Assembly (NCBI RefSeq): GCF_003952385.1
Contig: NZ_CP034444.1
Span: 5,841,001 to 5,905,000 of the forward strand
Length of the DNA: 64,000 bases
Reading direction: 5' to 3'
From: Mesorhizobium sp. M1D.F.Ca.ET.043.01.1.1
GTDB taxonomy: Bacteria; Pseudomonadota; Alphaproteobacteria; Rhizobiales; Rhizobiaceae
This document shows positions 8,803-17,768 of this stretch, one piece after another. Below the pieces are notes generated by a model that saw only the letters and a list, made by a program, of their open reading frames with translations, ran no database searches and was not told the DNA's origin. The stretch's first letter is position 1; each line of letters begins with the position of its first letter. A program made the position numbers and the translations under genes.

Positions 8803-9252
8803 TCAGATCTGCGACGTCAGCTCTGCGGGGAAATCGTCGTTGTCGGCGTCGCGCATGGCGGCGAGGCTGCGATTGTCGAGCACCTCGGCGATCGCCTGGC
8901 GCACTTCCAGCATCATGTGGCGGACCTGGCAGGTCGCCTCGTCGCAATCCTCGCAGCGCTGGTATTGCGTGCGGCTGGCGCAAGGGATCGGCGCCAGCGG
9001 TCCGTCGAGCACGCGCACGACATGGCCGATCTTGATCTCGGAAGCGGGCCTGGCGAGGCGATAGCCGCCTTCCTTGCCCTTGCGGCTCTGCACGAAACCG
9101 GCATTGCGCAGTTCGCCGAGGATGGCATCCAGGAACTTCTTCGGGATGTTGTTGGCGACCGCAATGTCGTTGACGAATGCAAGCTGGCCAGCCGGCAGGG
9201 TGGAAAGATGCACGAGGGCCTTGAGGCCGTATTTGCCTTTTTTGGTCAGCAT
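8803..9252 (-). CDS. Rrf2-family transcriptional regulator (Cys-rich, next to sulfate uptake genes)
   Basis: 149 residues. It has the N-terminal winged helix of Rrf2 proteins (KGKYGLKALVHLS and a GGYRLARPASEI wing). A cysteine group in the second half (one Cys near residue 91 and CEDCDEATC near 100-108) could bind an Fe-S cluster or sense thiols. It lies downstream of the sulfate importer on the same strand, separated by a terminator. A role in controlling sulfate or cysteine uptake is plausible; other Rrf2 members (CymR, IscR) control sulfur or Fe-S genes. The target is inferred. Confidence 0.85.
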   Translation of the reverse strand: MLTKKGKYGLKALVHLSTLPAGQLAFVNDIAVANNIPKKFLDAILGELRNAGFVQSRKGKEGGYRLARPASEIKIGHVVRVLDGPLAPIPCASRTQYQRCEDCDEATCQVRHMMLEVRQAIAEVLDNRSLAAMRDADNDDFPAELTSQI

Positions 9253-9449
9253 GCCCGATTCAGTTCATCAAACCCCAATCGCCCTGCATCTGGCGGTTGT
9301 TTGTGTGCAAATCATGACAGTCTGGCCGCGCGAGGCGATTTGGCACAACAATTCGTCAACGCAGGTTTAGGCACAAACGCGTTGATTCTTCGTAACGTTT
9401 TTCACATTGGCCGCGATGATTTCGCCGGCAGAAGCGACGCCGGCTCCAG

Positions 9450-9479
9450 ATAAGAAGAAAGCCGGCAAAGCCGGCTTTC
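9450..9479 (-). terminator. Rho-independent terminator after the second sulfate-binding protein gene
   Basis: On the minus strand, stem GAAAGCCGGC closes on GCCGGCTTTC with a 3-base loop (9457-9479) and then runs into a T-rich tract TTCTTCTTA. It lies about 20 bases after the stop of the gene ending at 9500 and separates it from the Rrf2 gene. Confidence 0.8.
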
Positions 9480-9499
9480 CAGTACTTCCCCGTCGAGGC

Positions 9500-10486
9500 T
9501 TATCGGCTGCCATAGGCCTGATCGAGCAGGCCGCCTGCCGCGAAATGCTCTTTCTGCACCTTGTCCCAACCGCCGAAGACGTCCTGCACCGTCAGCAGGC
9601 GGACGTCGGGGAAGTCGGCCTTGTACTTGGCGGCGACCGACGTGTCGCGCACCCGCAGGCCATCGCGGGCGGCAATGTCCTGGCCCTCGGGCGAATAGAG
9701 AAAGTCAAGATAGGTCTTGGCGAGATCGCGACTGCCGTGCTCGTCGGCGACTTTGTCGACGATCGCCACCGGGAATTCGGCCAGCAGGCTGACTGAGGGC
9801 GTGACCTGCTCGAACTTGCCGACGCCATATTCCTTGCGGATCCCGCGTGTTTCGGATTCGAAGGTGATCAGCACGTCGCCGATCTCGTGCTGCACGAAGG
9901 TGGTGGTGGAGGCACGGCCGCCGGTGTCGAAGATCGGCACGTTGTTGAACAGCTTGGCGATGAACTCCTTTACCTTGGCGTCGTCGCCCTTGAAGGCCTC
10001 CTTGGCGTAGGCGGTGGCGGCGAGATAGGTGTAGCGCGCATTGCCCGAAGTTCTCGGATTGGGGAAGATAACCTGCACGTCGTCGCGGACAAGATCGTTC
10101 CAGTCCTCGATGTGCTTGGGATTGCCGGCGCGGACTAGAAAGGACGGCAGCGAATAGAAGGGTGAGGCGTTGTCGGGGAAATCCTTCTGCCAGTCGGCGG
10201 AAACGAGGCCCTTCTTGACCAGGAAATCGACGTCGGTGACCTGGTTGAGAGTGACGACATCGGCACCCAGGCCGTCGGCGACGGCGCGCGCCTGAGCCGA
10301 GGCGCCGGCATGGGACTGATCGATCGTCACGCCGGGATGCTGGGCGATGAAGGCCTTGTTGATATCGGCGAACAATTCGCGGCCAACGTCGTAGGACGCA
10401 TTCAGGAGCCTGTCGGCTGACCAGGCCTGGGAGGAAGCGAGAACGAGGCCGACGAAAGCGGTGACGCCAAGCAATAAGCGCTTCAT
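9500..10486 (-). CDS. sbp: Sulfate ABC transporter substrate-binding protein (second copy)
   Basis: 328 residues with a Sec signal peptide (about residues 1-23, ending SQAWS). Family motifs of sulfate-binding proteins are present: NASYDVGRELF, QSHAGASAQARAV, ADVVTLN, NPRTSGNARY and a C-terminal FGGWDKVQKEHFA. It binds sulfate (or thiosulfate) in the periplasm for CysTWA. It is a diverged paralogue of the product of 13583-14611, and the two genes bracket the permease/ATPase genes. It has its own ribosome site (GAAGGAGA upstream) and terminator, so it may be expressed separately. Confidence 0.93.
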   Translation of the reverse strand: MKRLLLGVTAFVGLVLASSQAWSADRLLNASYDVGRELFADINKAFIAQHPGVTIDQSHAGASAQARAVADGLGADVVTLNQVTDVDFLVKKGLVSADWQKDFPDNASPFYSLPSFLVRAGNPKHIEDWNDLVRDDVQVIFPNPRTSGNARYTYLAATAYAKEAFKGDDAKVKEFIAKLFNNVPIFDTGGRASTTTFVQHEIGDVLITFESETRGIRKEYGVGKFEQVTPSVSLLAEFPVAIVDKVADEHGSRDLAKTYLDFLYSPEGQDIAARDGLRVRDTSVAAKYKADFPDVRLLTVQDVFGGWDKVQKEHFAAGGLLDQAYGSR

Positions 10487-10689
10487 GGAGCGAGTCTCCT
10501 TCGGAATAATCAGAAACTATGATGCGACCATAATAAGGAAAGCCTGGTCCGACGAGGCACGCACTCCGGGTGGATGGCGGGAGCGAGGAAAAAGGCGCGC
10601 CCGAACAGCTGTTTGGCTGGATTTTTTTCCAGGCAGATTCATCGCGACGCCTGGCGGGCGCCACAGGAAAGCGCAGGCGCAAAGATGCG

Positions 10690-11730
10690 TCAGGAAGCCG
10701 GGAAAAGCTTCCAGCGTCCCGGCCTGAACGCCACCCGGCTCTTCTGCGCCGCGGGATGATCGATGGGCAGCTCGATCTCGACGCGCTGGCGCTCGCCGCC
10801 GACCTCGAGCTCGACCCGTCTGGTGCCGGCGACGCGCCGGCTGGCGGCGACCGTGCCGGCGATGCAGCCGCTGCAGCCGTCAAGCAGCTCGACATCGTGC
10901 GGACGGAAATAGAGCAGTGCCTCGCCGGGGGCAGCGTTCGGCGCCGGCAAGCCGATCGGCCGGTCGGCGAGCCAGATCTCGCCGTTGTCGACCTTGACCG
11001 GCAGCGAGCTCGATTCACCGATGAAGGAGTAGACGAAGGGCGAGTTCGGCGCGTCGTAAATCTCGTCGGCCGAGCCGACCTGCTCGATGCGGCCCTGGCT
11101 CATCACGACGACACGGTCGGCGAGTTCCAGCGCTTCCTCCTGGTCGTGCGTGACGAAGACCGTGGTATGCCCGGTGGCGTCGTGGATCTCGCGCAGCCAG
11201 CGGCGCAACTCGCGACGCACTTGCGCGTCGAGGGCGCCGAACGGCTCGTCGAGCAACAGCACCTTGGGCTCGATCGCCATGGCGCGCGCAAGCGCCACGC
11301 GTTGACGCTGACCGCCGGAAAGCTGCGCCGGGTAGCGCTTCTCCAGCCCCGACAGCTGGACGAGGTCGAGCAGTTCCGACGCCCGGCGACGGATCTCTTT
11401 TCCAGACGGCCTTGCGGTTCCATGCCGGACCTTCAGGCCGAAGCCGATATTGTCGGCAACCGTCATGTGGCGGAACAGCGCGTAATGCTGGAAGACGAAA
11501 CCGACATTGCGCTCCTGGATCGACTTCTGGGAGGCGTCCTCGTCGCCGAAGAAGATGGCCCCTTTGGTCGGCCGTTCCAGGCCGGCGATCAGCCGCAGAA
11601 GCGTCGTCTTGCCGGAGCCGGACGGTCCAAGCAGCGCGATGAGCTCGCCCGACCTGATGTCGAGCGACACGTCATGGAGCGCCGGAAACCGCTCAAACTC
11701 CTTGCGCACGTTGACAACGCGAACTTCCAT
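10690..11730 (-). CDS. cysA: Sulfate/thiosulfate ABC transporter ATP-binding protein CysA
   Basis: 346 residues. Walker [10 protein letters not shown] lies at about residues 35-43, signature [14 protein letters not shown] at about 137, and Walker [13 protein letters not shown] at about 157; a C-terminal TOBE-like regulatory domain follows. Length and motifs fit CysA. It powers sulfate import with CysT and CysW. It begins 13 bases after cysW ends, so cysT-cysW-cysA form one operon. Confidence 0.95.
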   Translation of the reverse strand: MEVRVVNVRKEFERFPALHDVSLDIRSGELIALLGPSGSGKTTLLRLIAGLERPTKGAIFFGDEDASQKSIQERNVGFVFQHYALFRHMTVADNIGFGLKVRHGTARPSGKEIRRRASELLDLVQLSGLEKRYPAQLSGGQRQRVALARAMAIEPKVLLLDEPFGALDAQVRRELRRWLREIHDATGHTTVFVTHDQEEALELADRVVVMSQGRIEQVGSADEIYDAPNSPFVYSFIGESSSLPVKVDNGEIWLADRPIGLPAPNAAPGEALLYFRPHDVELLDGCSGCIAGTVAASRRVAGTRRVELEVGGERQRVEIELPIDHPAAQKSRVAFRPGRWKLFPAS

Positions 11731-11743
11731 AGAATGACCTCTA

Positions 11744-12628
11744 TCAATGTCCGCGCGACGCGGCGATCTCGGCGCCGTAGCGCATCTCGAGAAGTGTTTT
11801 CAAGACCAGCGTCACCAGGGCCAGGCCGGCCAGCAGCGAGGCGACCGCGAAGGCGCCCACGGCGTTGTACTCGTTGTAGAGGATTTCCACATGCAGCGGC
11901 ATGGTGTTGGTGAGGCCGCGAATGTGGCCTGAGACCACGGACACTGCGCCGAACTCGCCCATGGCGCGAGCGTTGCAGAGAAGCACGCCGTAGAGCAGCC
12001 CCCATTTGACGTTGGGCAGCGTTACATACCAGAAGGTCTGCCAGCCATTGGCGCCCAACGAAAGCGCCGCCTCCTCGTCGCCATTGCCCTGTTCCTGCAT
12101 CAGCGGGATGAGCTCCCGGGCGACGAACGGAAAGGTGACGAAGACCGTGGCCAGCACGATGCCGGGCACAGCGAACAAGATCTGGATGCCATGCGCCTTG
12201 AGCCATTCGCCGAGCAGTCCTTGCGCGCCGAAGAGCAGCACATAGACCAGGCCGGAAATGACGGGCGACACCGAGAAGGGCAGGTCGATGAGCGTGGTCA
12301 GAAACGCCTTGCCCTTGAACTCGAATTTGGCGATCGCCCAGGCGGCCGAGATGCCGAAAATGACGTTGAGCGGCACCGAGATCGCCGCCACCAGCAGCGT
12401 CAGGCGGATCGCCGAGCGCGTGTCGATACTGGAAAGGGCCTCCGAGTAGGAGCCGATGCCCTTGGCAAGCGCCTCGTGGAAGACGACGATCAGCGGCAAG
12501 AGCAGGAAGACGGCGAGGAAGGCGAAGGCGATTGCCATCAGCACGGTCTTGACTTGCCGGCTTTCGGTCACCGCCGCCGACTGGCTCTCGTGATGCGGCT
12601 CGTAGGATTTGATCTCGGGGTCAGCCAT
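11744..12628 (-). CDS. cysW: Sulfate ABC transporter permease CysW
   Basis: 294 residues with six predicted membrane segments after a hydrophilic N-terminus of about 25 residues. It has the binding-protein-dependent transport motif region [20 protein letters not shown] and the downstream [19 protein letters not shown] coupling helix. The N-terminal 8 bases overlap the end of cysT. It forms the sulfate channel together with CysT in the inner membrane. Confidence 0.94.
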   Translation of the reverse strand: MADPEIKSYEPHHESQSAAVTESRQVKTVLMAIAFAFLAVFLLLPLIVVFHEALAKGIGSYSEALSSIDTRSAIRLTLLVAAISVPLNVIFGISAAWAIAKFEFKGKAFLTTLIDLPFSVSPVISGLVYVLLFGAQGLLGEWLKAHGIQILFAVPGIVLATVFVTFPFVARELIPLMQEQGNGDEEAALSLGANGWQTFWYVTLPNVKWGLLYGVLLCNARAMGEFGAVSVVSGHIRGLTNTMPLHVEILYNEYNAVGAFAVASLLAGLALVTLVLKTLLEMRYGAEIAASRGH

Positions 12629-13472
12629 AGCGCTTGCGGCTCCAAGTCTGCACGAGATTGACGACCAGAAGCATCAGGAAGGATAGCGCCAGCATGATCG
12701 CGGCGACCGCGGTCGCCGCCTCGTAATTGTATTCCTCGAGCCGGATCACGATCAGAAGCGGCGCGATCTCGGACTTGAAGGGCAGGTTGCCGGCGATGAA
12801 GATGACCGAGCCGTATTCGCCGACGCCGCGCGCGAAGGCGAGCGAAAACCCGGTGATGATGGCCGGCGCCAGGCCGGGAAAGAGCACGCGGGTAATGATC
12901 TGGAAGCGGCTGGCGCCTAATGTGGCTGCAGCCTCCTCGACCTCCTTGTCGATCTCTTCCATGATCGGCTGTACGGTGCGCACGACGAAAGGCAGCCCGA
13001 TGAAGACGAGCGCCACGACAATGCCGAGCGGCGTGTAGGCGACCTTGATGCCGAGCGGCATCAGAAGCTGGCCGACCCAGCCATTCGGCGCATAGAGCGT
13101 GGTGAGCGCGATGCCGGCGACCGCCGTGGGCAACGCGAAGGGCAGGTCGACCATCGCATCGGCGACGCGGCGGCCGGGGAAACGGTAGCGGACCAGCACC
13201 CAGGCGACGATCGTGCCGAACACGACGTTGACGACCGCAGCCAGGAAGGCGGTGCCGAAGCTGATCTTCAGGGCATTCAGGGTGCGGCGGTCGGTAGCGA
13301 TCGCCCAGAAATCTGTCCAGCCAAGTGCTGCCGAACGCCAGACCAGCCCCGAGAGCGGGATGAGGATGATGAGCGTGAGGTAGGCAAGCGAGAAGCCGAG
13401 CGTCAATCCGAAGCCCGGAATGACGCTCGGCTGTCTGAACCGCCACCCCGCTTTAGCGGGTGTTGTGGTCAT
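12621..13472 (-). CDS. cysT: Sulfate ABC transporter permease CysT
   Basis: 283 residues with six predicted membrane segments. The coupling motif EVEEAAATLGASRFQIITR (about residues 175-193) and VGEYGSVIFIAGNLP are characteristic of CysT (CysU). It is the partner of CysW. It follows the first sulfate-binding protein gene on the same strand after 110 bases that hold no further gene. Confidence 0.94.
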   Translation of the reverse strand: MTTTPAKAGWRFRQPSVIPGFGLTLGFSLAYLTLIILIPLSGLVWRSAALGWTDFWAIATDRRTLNALKISFGTAFLAAVVNVVFGTIVAWVLVRYRFPGRRVADAMVDLPFALPTAVAGIALTTLYAPNGWVGQLLMPLGIKVAYTPLGIVVALVFIGLPFVVRTVQPIMEEIDKEVEEAAATLGASRFQIITRVLFPGLAPAIITGFSLAFARGVGEYGSVIFIAGNLPFKSEIAPLLIVIRLEEYNYEAATAVAAIMLALSFLMLLVVNLVQTWSRKRYG

Positions 13473-13582
13473 GGAATTCCGGCTTGTCCCTTCTTACTCA
13501 GAACCAGACCGCCCATCGCCTCGGCTCGGGCACTCGTACAATAGACCCAATCAGGTTCATCCGGCCTAATGGCCACCATGCT

Positions 13583-14611
13583 TCATTGGGCGGGCTTGTA
13601 AATCTGGTCGAATATACCACCGTCGCCGAAATGATAAGGCTGCGCCTTCTTCCAACCGCCGAATTGCGGATCGTCGATGGTGACCAGCTTGATTGCAGGC
13701 AGCTTGGCGAGGTCCTCAGCAGGCACAAGGTCGGGCTTGGCCGGACGATAGTGGTTCTTGGCGATGATTGTCTGGGCCTCCTTGGAATAGAGCCAGCCCA
13801 GATAGGCCTCGGCGACTTTGCGCGTGCCCTTGGCGTCGACATTGGCGTCGACGACCGCGACCGGCGGCTCGGCCAGGATCGAGGTCGGCGGGTAGACGAT
13901 GTCGAAATTGTCGGCGCCGAATTCGTCGAGCGCGAGATAGGCCTCGTTCTCCCAGGCGATCAGCACGTCACCCAACCCCTTCTGGGCGAAGGTCACCGTC
14001 GAGCCACGGGCGCCGGTATCGAGCACCGGGACATTCGCATAGAGCTTGCCGACGAATTCCTTGGTCTTGGCTTCGTCGTTGCCGTCATTGGCGTTGGCGT
14101 AGGCCCAGGCGGCGAGATAGTTCCAGCGAGCGCCGCCGGAGGTCTTCGGGTTCGGCGTGATCACCTGGACGCCGTCCTTGATCAAATCGTTCCAGTCGTG
14201 GATGCCCTGGGGGTTGCCCTTGCGCACCAGGAAGATGATGGTCGAGGTGTAGGGTGCCGAATTGTTCTCGAACTTCGTGCGCCAGTCCGGATTGATCTTC
14301 TTCGTCTTCGAGGCGATGGCATTGATGTCGCCTTCGAGCGCGAGCGTCACGACGTCAGCATCGAGGCCGTCGATCACCGCGCGGGCCTGCGCGCCGGATC
14401 CGCCATGCGATTGCTGGATGGTGACGGTTTCGCCGGTCTCGGCCTTCCAATGCGCGGCGAAGGCCTCGTCATAGGCCTTGTACAGTTCACGCGTCGGGTC
14501 GTAGGACACATTCAGAATGGTCGTGTCGGCGAACGCGAAACCGAGCGTGCCGAACTGGACAGATGTGGCGACCAGCGCGCCGAGCAGTTTCCTGAAATGA
14601 GGGTTGGTCAT
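13583..14611 (-). CDS. sbp: Sulfate ABC transporter substrate-binding protein (first copy)
   Basis: 342 residues with a signal peptide (about 1-29, ending LGFAFA). It carries the sulfate-binding-protein motifs [49 protein letters not shown] and a C-terminal [13 protein letters not shown] ribosome site GGAGG lies 7 bases before the ATG. It is the promoter-proximal gene of the sulfate operon and the likely main binding protein for CysTWA. Confidence 0.94.
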   Translation of the reverse strand: MTNPHFRKLLGALVATSVQFGTLGFAFADTTILNVSYDPTRELYKAYDEAFAAHWKAETGETVTIQQSHGGSGAQARAVIDGLDADVVTLALEGDINAIASKTKKINPDWRTKFENNSAPYTSTIIFLVRKGNPQGIHDWNDLIKDGVQVITPNPKTSGGARWNYLAAWAYANANDGNDEAKTKEFVGKLYANVPVLDTGARGSTVTFAQKGLGDVLIAWENEAYLALDEFGADNFDIVYPPTSILAEPPVAVVDANVDAKGTRKVAEAYLGWLYSKEAQTIIAKNHYRPAKPDLVPAEDLAKLPAIKLVTIDDPQFGGWKKAQPYHFGDGGIFDQIYKPAQ

Positions 14612-14815
14612 TTCCGCCTCCGTTGAACGGCACGAACTCTAGCGATTTTATAGAAATTAGATGCATTGAATGTTGCCTTTTTCGCCTCCTTGCAGCAATT
14701 TTTCGCTGAGCAGCGCCTGGTCAAGGAAACAATTTCCTCAGCCTGCAACGCCGGACTCCTCGTCAGCCGACCTAATTAGAAGCGGTCCGCCTCCAGGCAA
14801 GTCCCTGCGGTCTAG

Positions 14816-15604
14816 CTAGTTTGCGGTGACCGGAAAATCGAAACGCTGTTTCGGAAAGGGCTCTTTCGCCAGCGTGAAGTGCCACCATTCGCGCGCATAG
14901 TTGCGGAAGCCGGCGGAGCGCATGGCCGCCAGCAGCATCTTGCGGTTGGCGGCTGCCTGGGCGGGAAGAGGGCGATGGACCGTCTCGCTCATTGGATCGA
15001 AACAGTCGAAGCCGGTGCCGAAGTCCAGCGTGACCGCGTCGGGTGCCCCGCAAGCGGGATGTGCCGCGCTTGTCTTGTCCATCTCGGCGATCGCCAGATC
15101 GACGGTCGAGCCGCGCGAATGGCTGGACAGCTCGCCGACGTAACCCTTGGCGATGAGGTCGCCGCGCTCGACCGTCGGGTACCATCGCGGGTCGGGTGGG
15201 CCGCCTTGCCGCGTCCATTGCCCCATATCGGCAACGGCGCGCGCCGGGCGGTAGCAGTCGAAGACGACCAATGTCAGGCTCCTCGCGGCGATCGCTTTCT
15301 GGACGCTGGAAAGCGCCTTCGCCGCCTGTTCGGTCAGAATGCAGACCGGCGCTTCATAGCCTTCGACCTTGCGGTGCAGGAAGTTTTGGGATCCGGCATA
15401 GCGGATGTCCTTGCGGATGGTCGGATCGATATCGGCCAGCCGCACGAAGCCGGCGGGGAGGGGATCGGCGTGGGCGGCGAAGGAGGTGGCAGCCAGAAGA
15501 GCCAGCGTTGCGATGGTTGCAGCAGACTTTGACGGGGGATGCCTCGTGCTGGACCTCAGGCCAAGAAGCGCAATCCGCTGAATCGCTTGCTGCAAATTAT
15601 TCAA
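14816..15604 (-). CDS. VanX/DdpX-like D-alanyl-D-alanine dipeptidase, exported
   Basis: 262 residues with a hydrophobic export signal ending near ATSFAAHA (about residue 47). It holds the zinc ligands and catalytic residues of the VanX (M15D) family: SSHSRGSTVDLAI (H-x6-D) and AREWWHFTL (E-x2-H). The family cleaves D-Ala-D-Ala; export suggests action on periplasmic peptides from peptidoglycan. The only start that includes the signal is TTG 15604 (or TTG 15595). It overlaps the stop of pbpC by 8 bases, so translation is probably coupled. The pairing with PBP1C argues for a wall-recycling or remodelling role rather than vancomycin resistance. Confidence 0.85.
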   Translation of the reverse strand: MNNLQQAIQRIALLGLRSSTRHPPSKSAATIATLALLAATSFAAHADPLPAGFVRLADIDPTIRKDIRYAGSQNFLHRKVEGYEAPVCILTEQAAKALSSVQKAIAARSLTLVVFDCYRPARAVADMGQWTRQGGPPDPRWYPTVERGDLIAKGYVGELSSHSRGSTVDLAIAEMDKTSAAHPACGAPDAVTLDFGTGFDCFDPMSETVHRPLPAQAAANRKMLLAAMRSAGFRNYAREWWHFTLAKEPFPKQRFDFPVTAN

Positions 15605-17687
15605 CGAAAACCTTCACGCTGGCCGCGCGTCCGGCGGCGTCGATCACGGTCAGCGTCGAATAGCCGGTGCCGTCGGGCTGCCAGGTCGCGGTGCGGCGGC
15701 GGTCGATGCCGGCGAGCGGCTTGCCGTTGGCCAGCCAGCGGAACGGTGCGCGGCCGCCTTGCAGCTTCAGCACCAGCGGCGTGGCCTCGGCCGAATTTGC
15801 GCCGAGATCGACGCGGGCGCCGTCCGGCGGGAAGACGATGGTCGGCGCCGGCTCAGTCGCCCTTGCCTGCACCAGTCCGTCCGATCCGGCGCCGAAGCGG
15901 GCGAGCGTCACCGGCAGTTCCTCTCGCTTGGGGTTGAAGACGCCCGGCGGCCGGCCGGACAGCGGCACGCTGGCCAGACCCGAGCGGACGAAGCCTTCGA
16001 ACAGGATCGGCGCGGCCGAGACGTAGCCGGAAAGGCCGGGGATGGGGCTGGCGTCGGCGCGGCCGACCCAGACGCCCAGCACGTAGCGGCCGTCGAAACC
16101 GACCGACCAGGCATCGCGATAGCCGTAGGAGGTGCCGGTTTTATAAGCGATGCCGCGCTGGGCAGCGCCTTCCGGCGGCTTCACGCCGGACAGGATGTCG
16201 TCGATCTGCCAGGCGGCCTGGTCGTCGAGGATGGTAGCGGTGGTGCGCTCGGCGTTGGCCGGCTCGGTGCCGTCATGCAGCGTGTGCATCTTGCCGCCAT
16301 TGGAGAGGCCCGTATAGAGCTGCACGAGATCGCGCAGCGTCACGCCGGCGCCGCCGAGGCCGATCGCCAGGCCGGGCGCCTCGTTGAGCGGCAGGACCAG
16401 GTTGACGCCGGCCTGGCGGAAGCGCGCCGTGAGCCGCGCGGGACCGACCGCGTCCAGCACCCGGATCGCCGGCACGTTGAGCGACAATTGCAGCGCCTGC
16501 CTGATGCTGACGTCGCCTTGGTAGCCCATGTCGAAATTCTTCGGCCGGTAGCCGCCGAAATCGGCAGGGCTGTCCTCGATGATCGTCTCCTGCGCCACCA
16601 GGCCTTGCTCGAAGGCGAGCCCATAGATGAACGGCTTCAGCGTCGAACCGGGCGAGCGCACGACCTTGGTCATGTCGATCCAGCCGGAGCGGCTGGCGTC
16701 GAAGAAATCGGCCGATCCGACCTCGCCAAGAATGTCGCCCGTGCGCGCATCGGCCATCACCATGGCAATGGAGAGTTTCGGCCCGAGCTTCCTGGCGGCC
16801 TCCCTTGCCACCTGTTCCAGCCCCTGCTGGACGCTTCGGCGGATGGTGAGCTGCAGCGGCTTGCCGGGCTCCGCCTTGGGCAGCATGGCGTAGGAGGCAT
16901 GCGCGGCCAGCGCCGGCAGCTTGCGGCGCAGGCCGGATACGTCGTCGAGGGCGGCGCGCGCGGCCTCGCGTTCGCCAAGCAGGCCGGCGGACACCATGCG
17001 GGCGAGCACGCGATCACGCGCGGCATGCGCGATGTCGAGGTTGCGGTCCGGCCGCCGTTTTTCCGGCAGTTGCGGCAGCGCGACGAGCAGCGCGGCCTCC
17101 GAGACCGTCAATCGCTTCGGCTCCTTGCCGAAATACGCAAGCGAGGCGGCGCGCACGCCCTCGAGATTGCCGCCATAGGGCGCCAGCATCAGGTAGCGTT
17201 CGAGGATTTCGCGCTTGGACAGCCGCCGCTCGATCTGGATGGCGCGCAGGATCTGCTTGAGCTTGGAGCCGAGGCTGCGGCCGTCGCGCGGCTCGATCAG
17301 CCGGGCAAGCTGCATCGACAAGGTCGAGCCGCCGGAAACGATATGGCCGCTGGTGGCGAACTGGCCGGCGGCGCGGCAGAGCGCCAGCAGGTCGACGCCG
17401 CGGTGGTCCCAGAAGCGCTTGTCCTCATAGGCGACGAGCATGTCGACGAACTCTCTGTCGACCTGGTCGAGCCTGGTTCCGAGCCGCCAGTAGCCGTCCG
17501 GCGTCGCGAAGGCGCGCAGGAGCTGGCCGTCGCGGTCCTGCACCTCGGTCGAGACCGTCAGCGTTGCCGGCAAAGGCGGCGGGAAGGCGCGGTCGAGCTC
17601 CCAGAGGGCGGCGACGGAGGCGGCCGCAAGACAGGCAAGCGAAATGCCCGCGATGGCGGTTCGTCGGAGGAGTTTCCTGGAGAGCAT
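15597..17687 (-). CDS. pbpC: Penicillin-binding protein 1C
   Basis: 696 residues from ATG 17687, chosen for the ribosome site GAGGGGCAG just upstream; an upstream in-frame ATG at 17750 lies inside a repeat element. A signal anchor occupies about residues 8-28. The glycosyltransferase-51 domain shows EDKRFWDHRG and GGSTLSMQLARL. The transpeptidase domain shows SxxK in SPGSTLKPF, SxN in SLNVPA and KTG in YKTGTSYG. A C-terminal PBP1C-type domain of about 90 residues ends in VFVE. It polymerises and possibly crosslinks peptidoglycan at the inner membrane. It sits between the alpha-2-macroglobulin gene and the dipeptidase gene. Confidence 0.95.
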   Translation of the reverse strand: MLSRKLLRRTAIAGISLACLAAASVAALWELDRAFPPPLPATLTVSTEVQDRDGQLLRAFATPDGYWRLGTRLDQVDREFVDMLVAYEDKRFWDHRGVDLLALCRAAGQFATSGHIVSGGSTLSMQLARLIEPRDGRSLGSKLKQILRAIQIERRLSKREILERYLMLAPYGGNLEGVRAASLAYFGKEPKRLTVSEAALLVALPQLPEKRRPDRNLDIAHAARDRVLARMVSAGLLGEREAARAALDDVSGLRRKLPALAAHASYAMLPKAEPGKPLQLTIRRSVQQGLEQVAREAARKLGPKLSIAMVMADARTGDILGEVGSADFFDASRSGWIDMTKVVRSPGSTLKPFIYGLAFEQGLVAQETIIEDSPADFGGYRPKNFDMGYQGDVSIRQALQLSLNVPAIRVLDAVGPARLTARFRQAGVNLVLPLNEAPGLAIGLGGAGVTLRDLVQLYTGLSNGGKMHTLHDGTEPANAERTTATILDDQAAWQIDDILSGVKPPEGAAQRGIAYKTGTSYGYRDAWSVGFDGRYVLGVWVGRADASPIPGLSGYVSAAPILFEGFVRSGLASVPLSGRPPGVFNPKREELPVTLARFGAGSDGLVQARATEPAPTIVFPPDGARVDLGANSAEATPLVLKLQGGRAPFRWLANGKPLAGIDRRRTATWQPDGTGYSTLTVIDAAGRAASVKVFVE

Positions 17688-17713
17688 GGCGCTGCCCCTC
17701 ATCCGCCTGCCGG

Positions 17714-17743
17714 CCTTCTCCCCATGTAGTGACGGGGAGAAGG
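17714..17743. repeat. Palindromic intergenic repeat
   Basis: CCTTCTCCCC (17714-17723) and GGGGAGAAGG (17734-17743) are exact reverse complements around a 10-base loop. Sequences of this kind are scattered between genes in Mesorhizobium and other rhizobia. A related element lies at 60459-60479. It falls between the alpha-2-macroglobulin gene and pbpC and may modulate the shared transcript. Confidence 0.7.
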
Positions 17744-17768
17744 GAGACACCGGCAGCGCTGGCGATCG

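Noticed and set aside
10616..10640. CTGGA and TCCAG around a run of T between cysA and the second sulfate-binding protein gene
   Set aside because: The stem is only 5 base pairs, too short to call a terminator with confidence.
15759..17729. Open frame of 656 codons opposite pbpC
   Set aside because: pbpC has complete catalytic motifs; the opposite frame has none.
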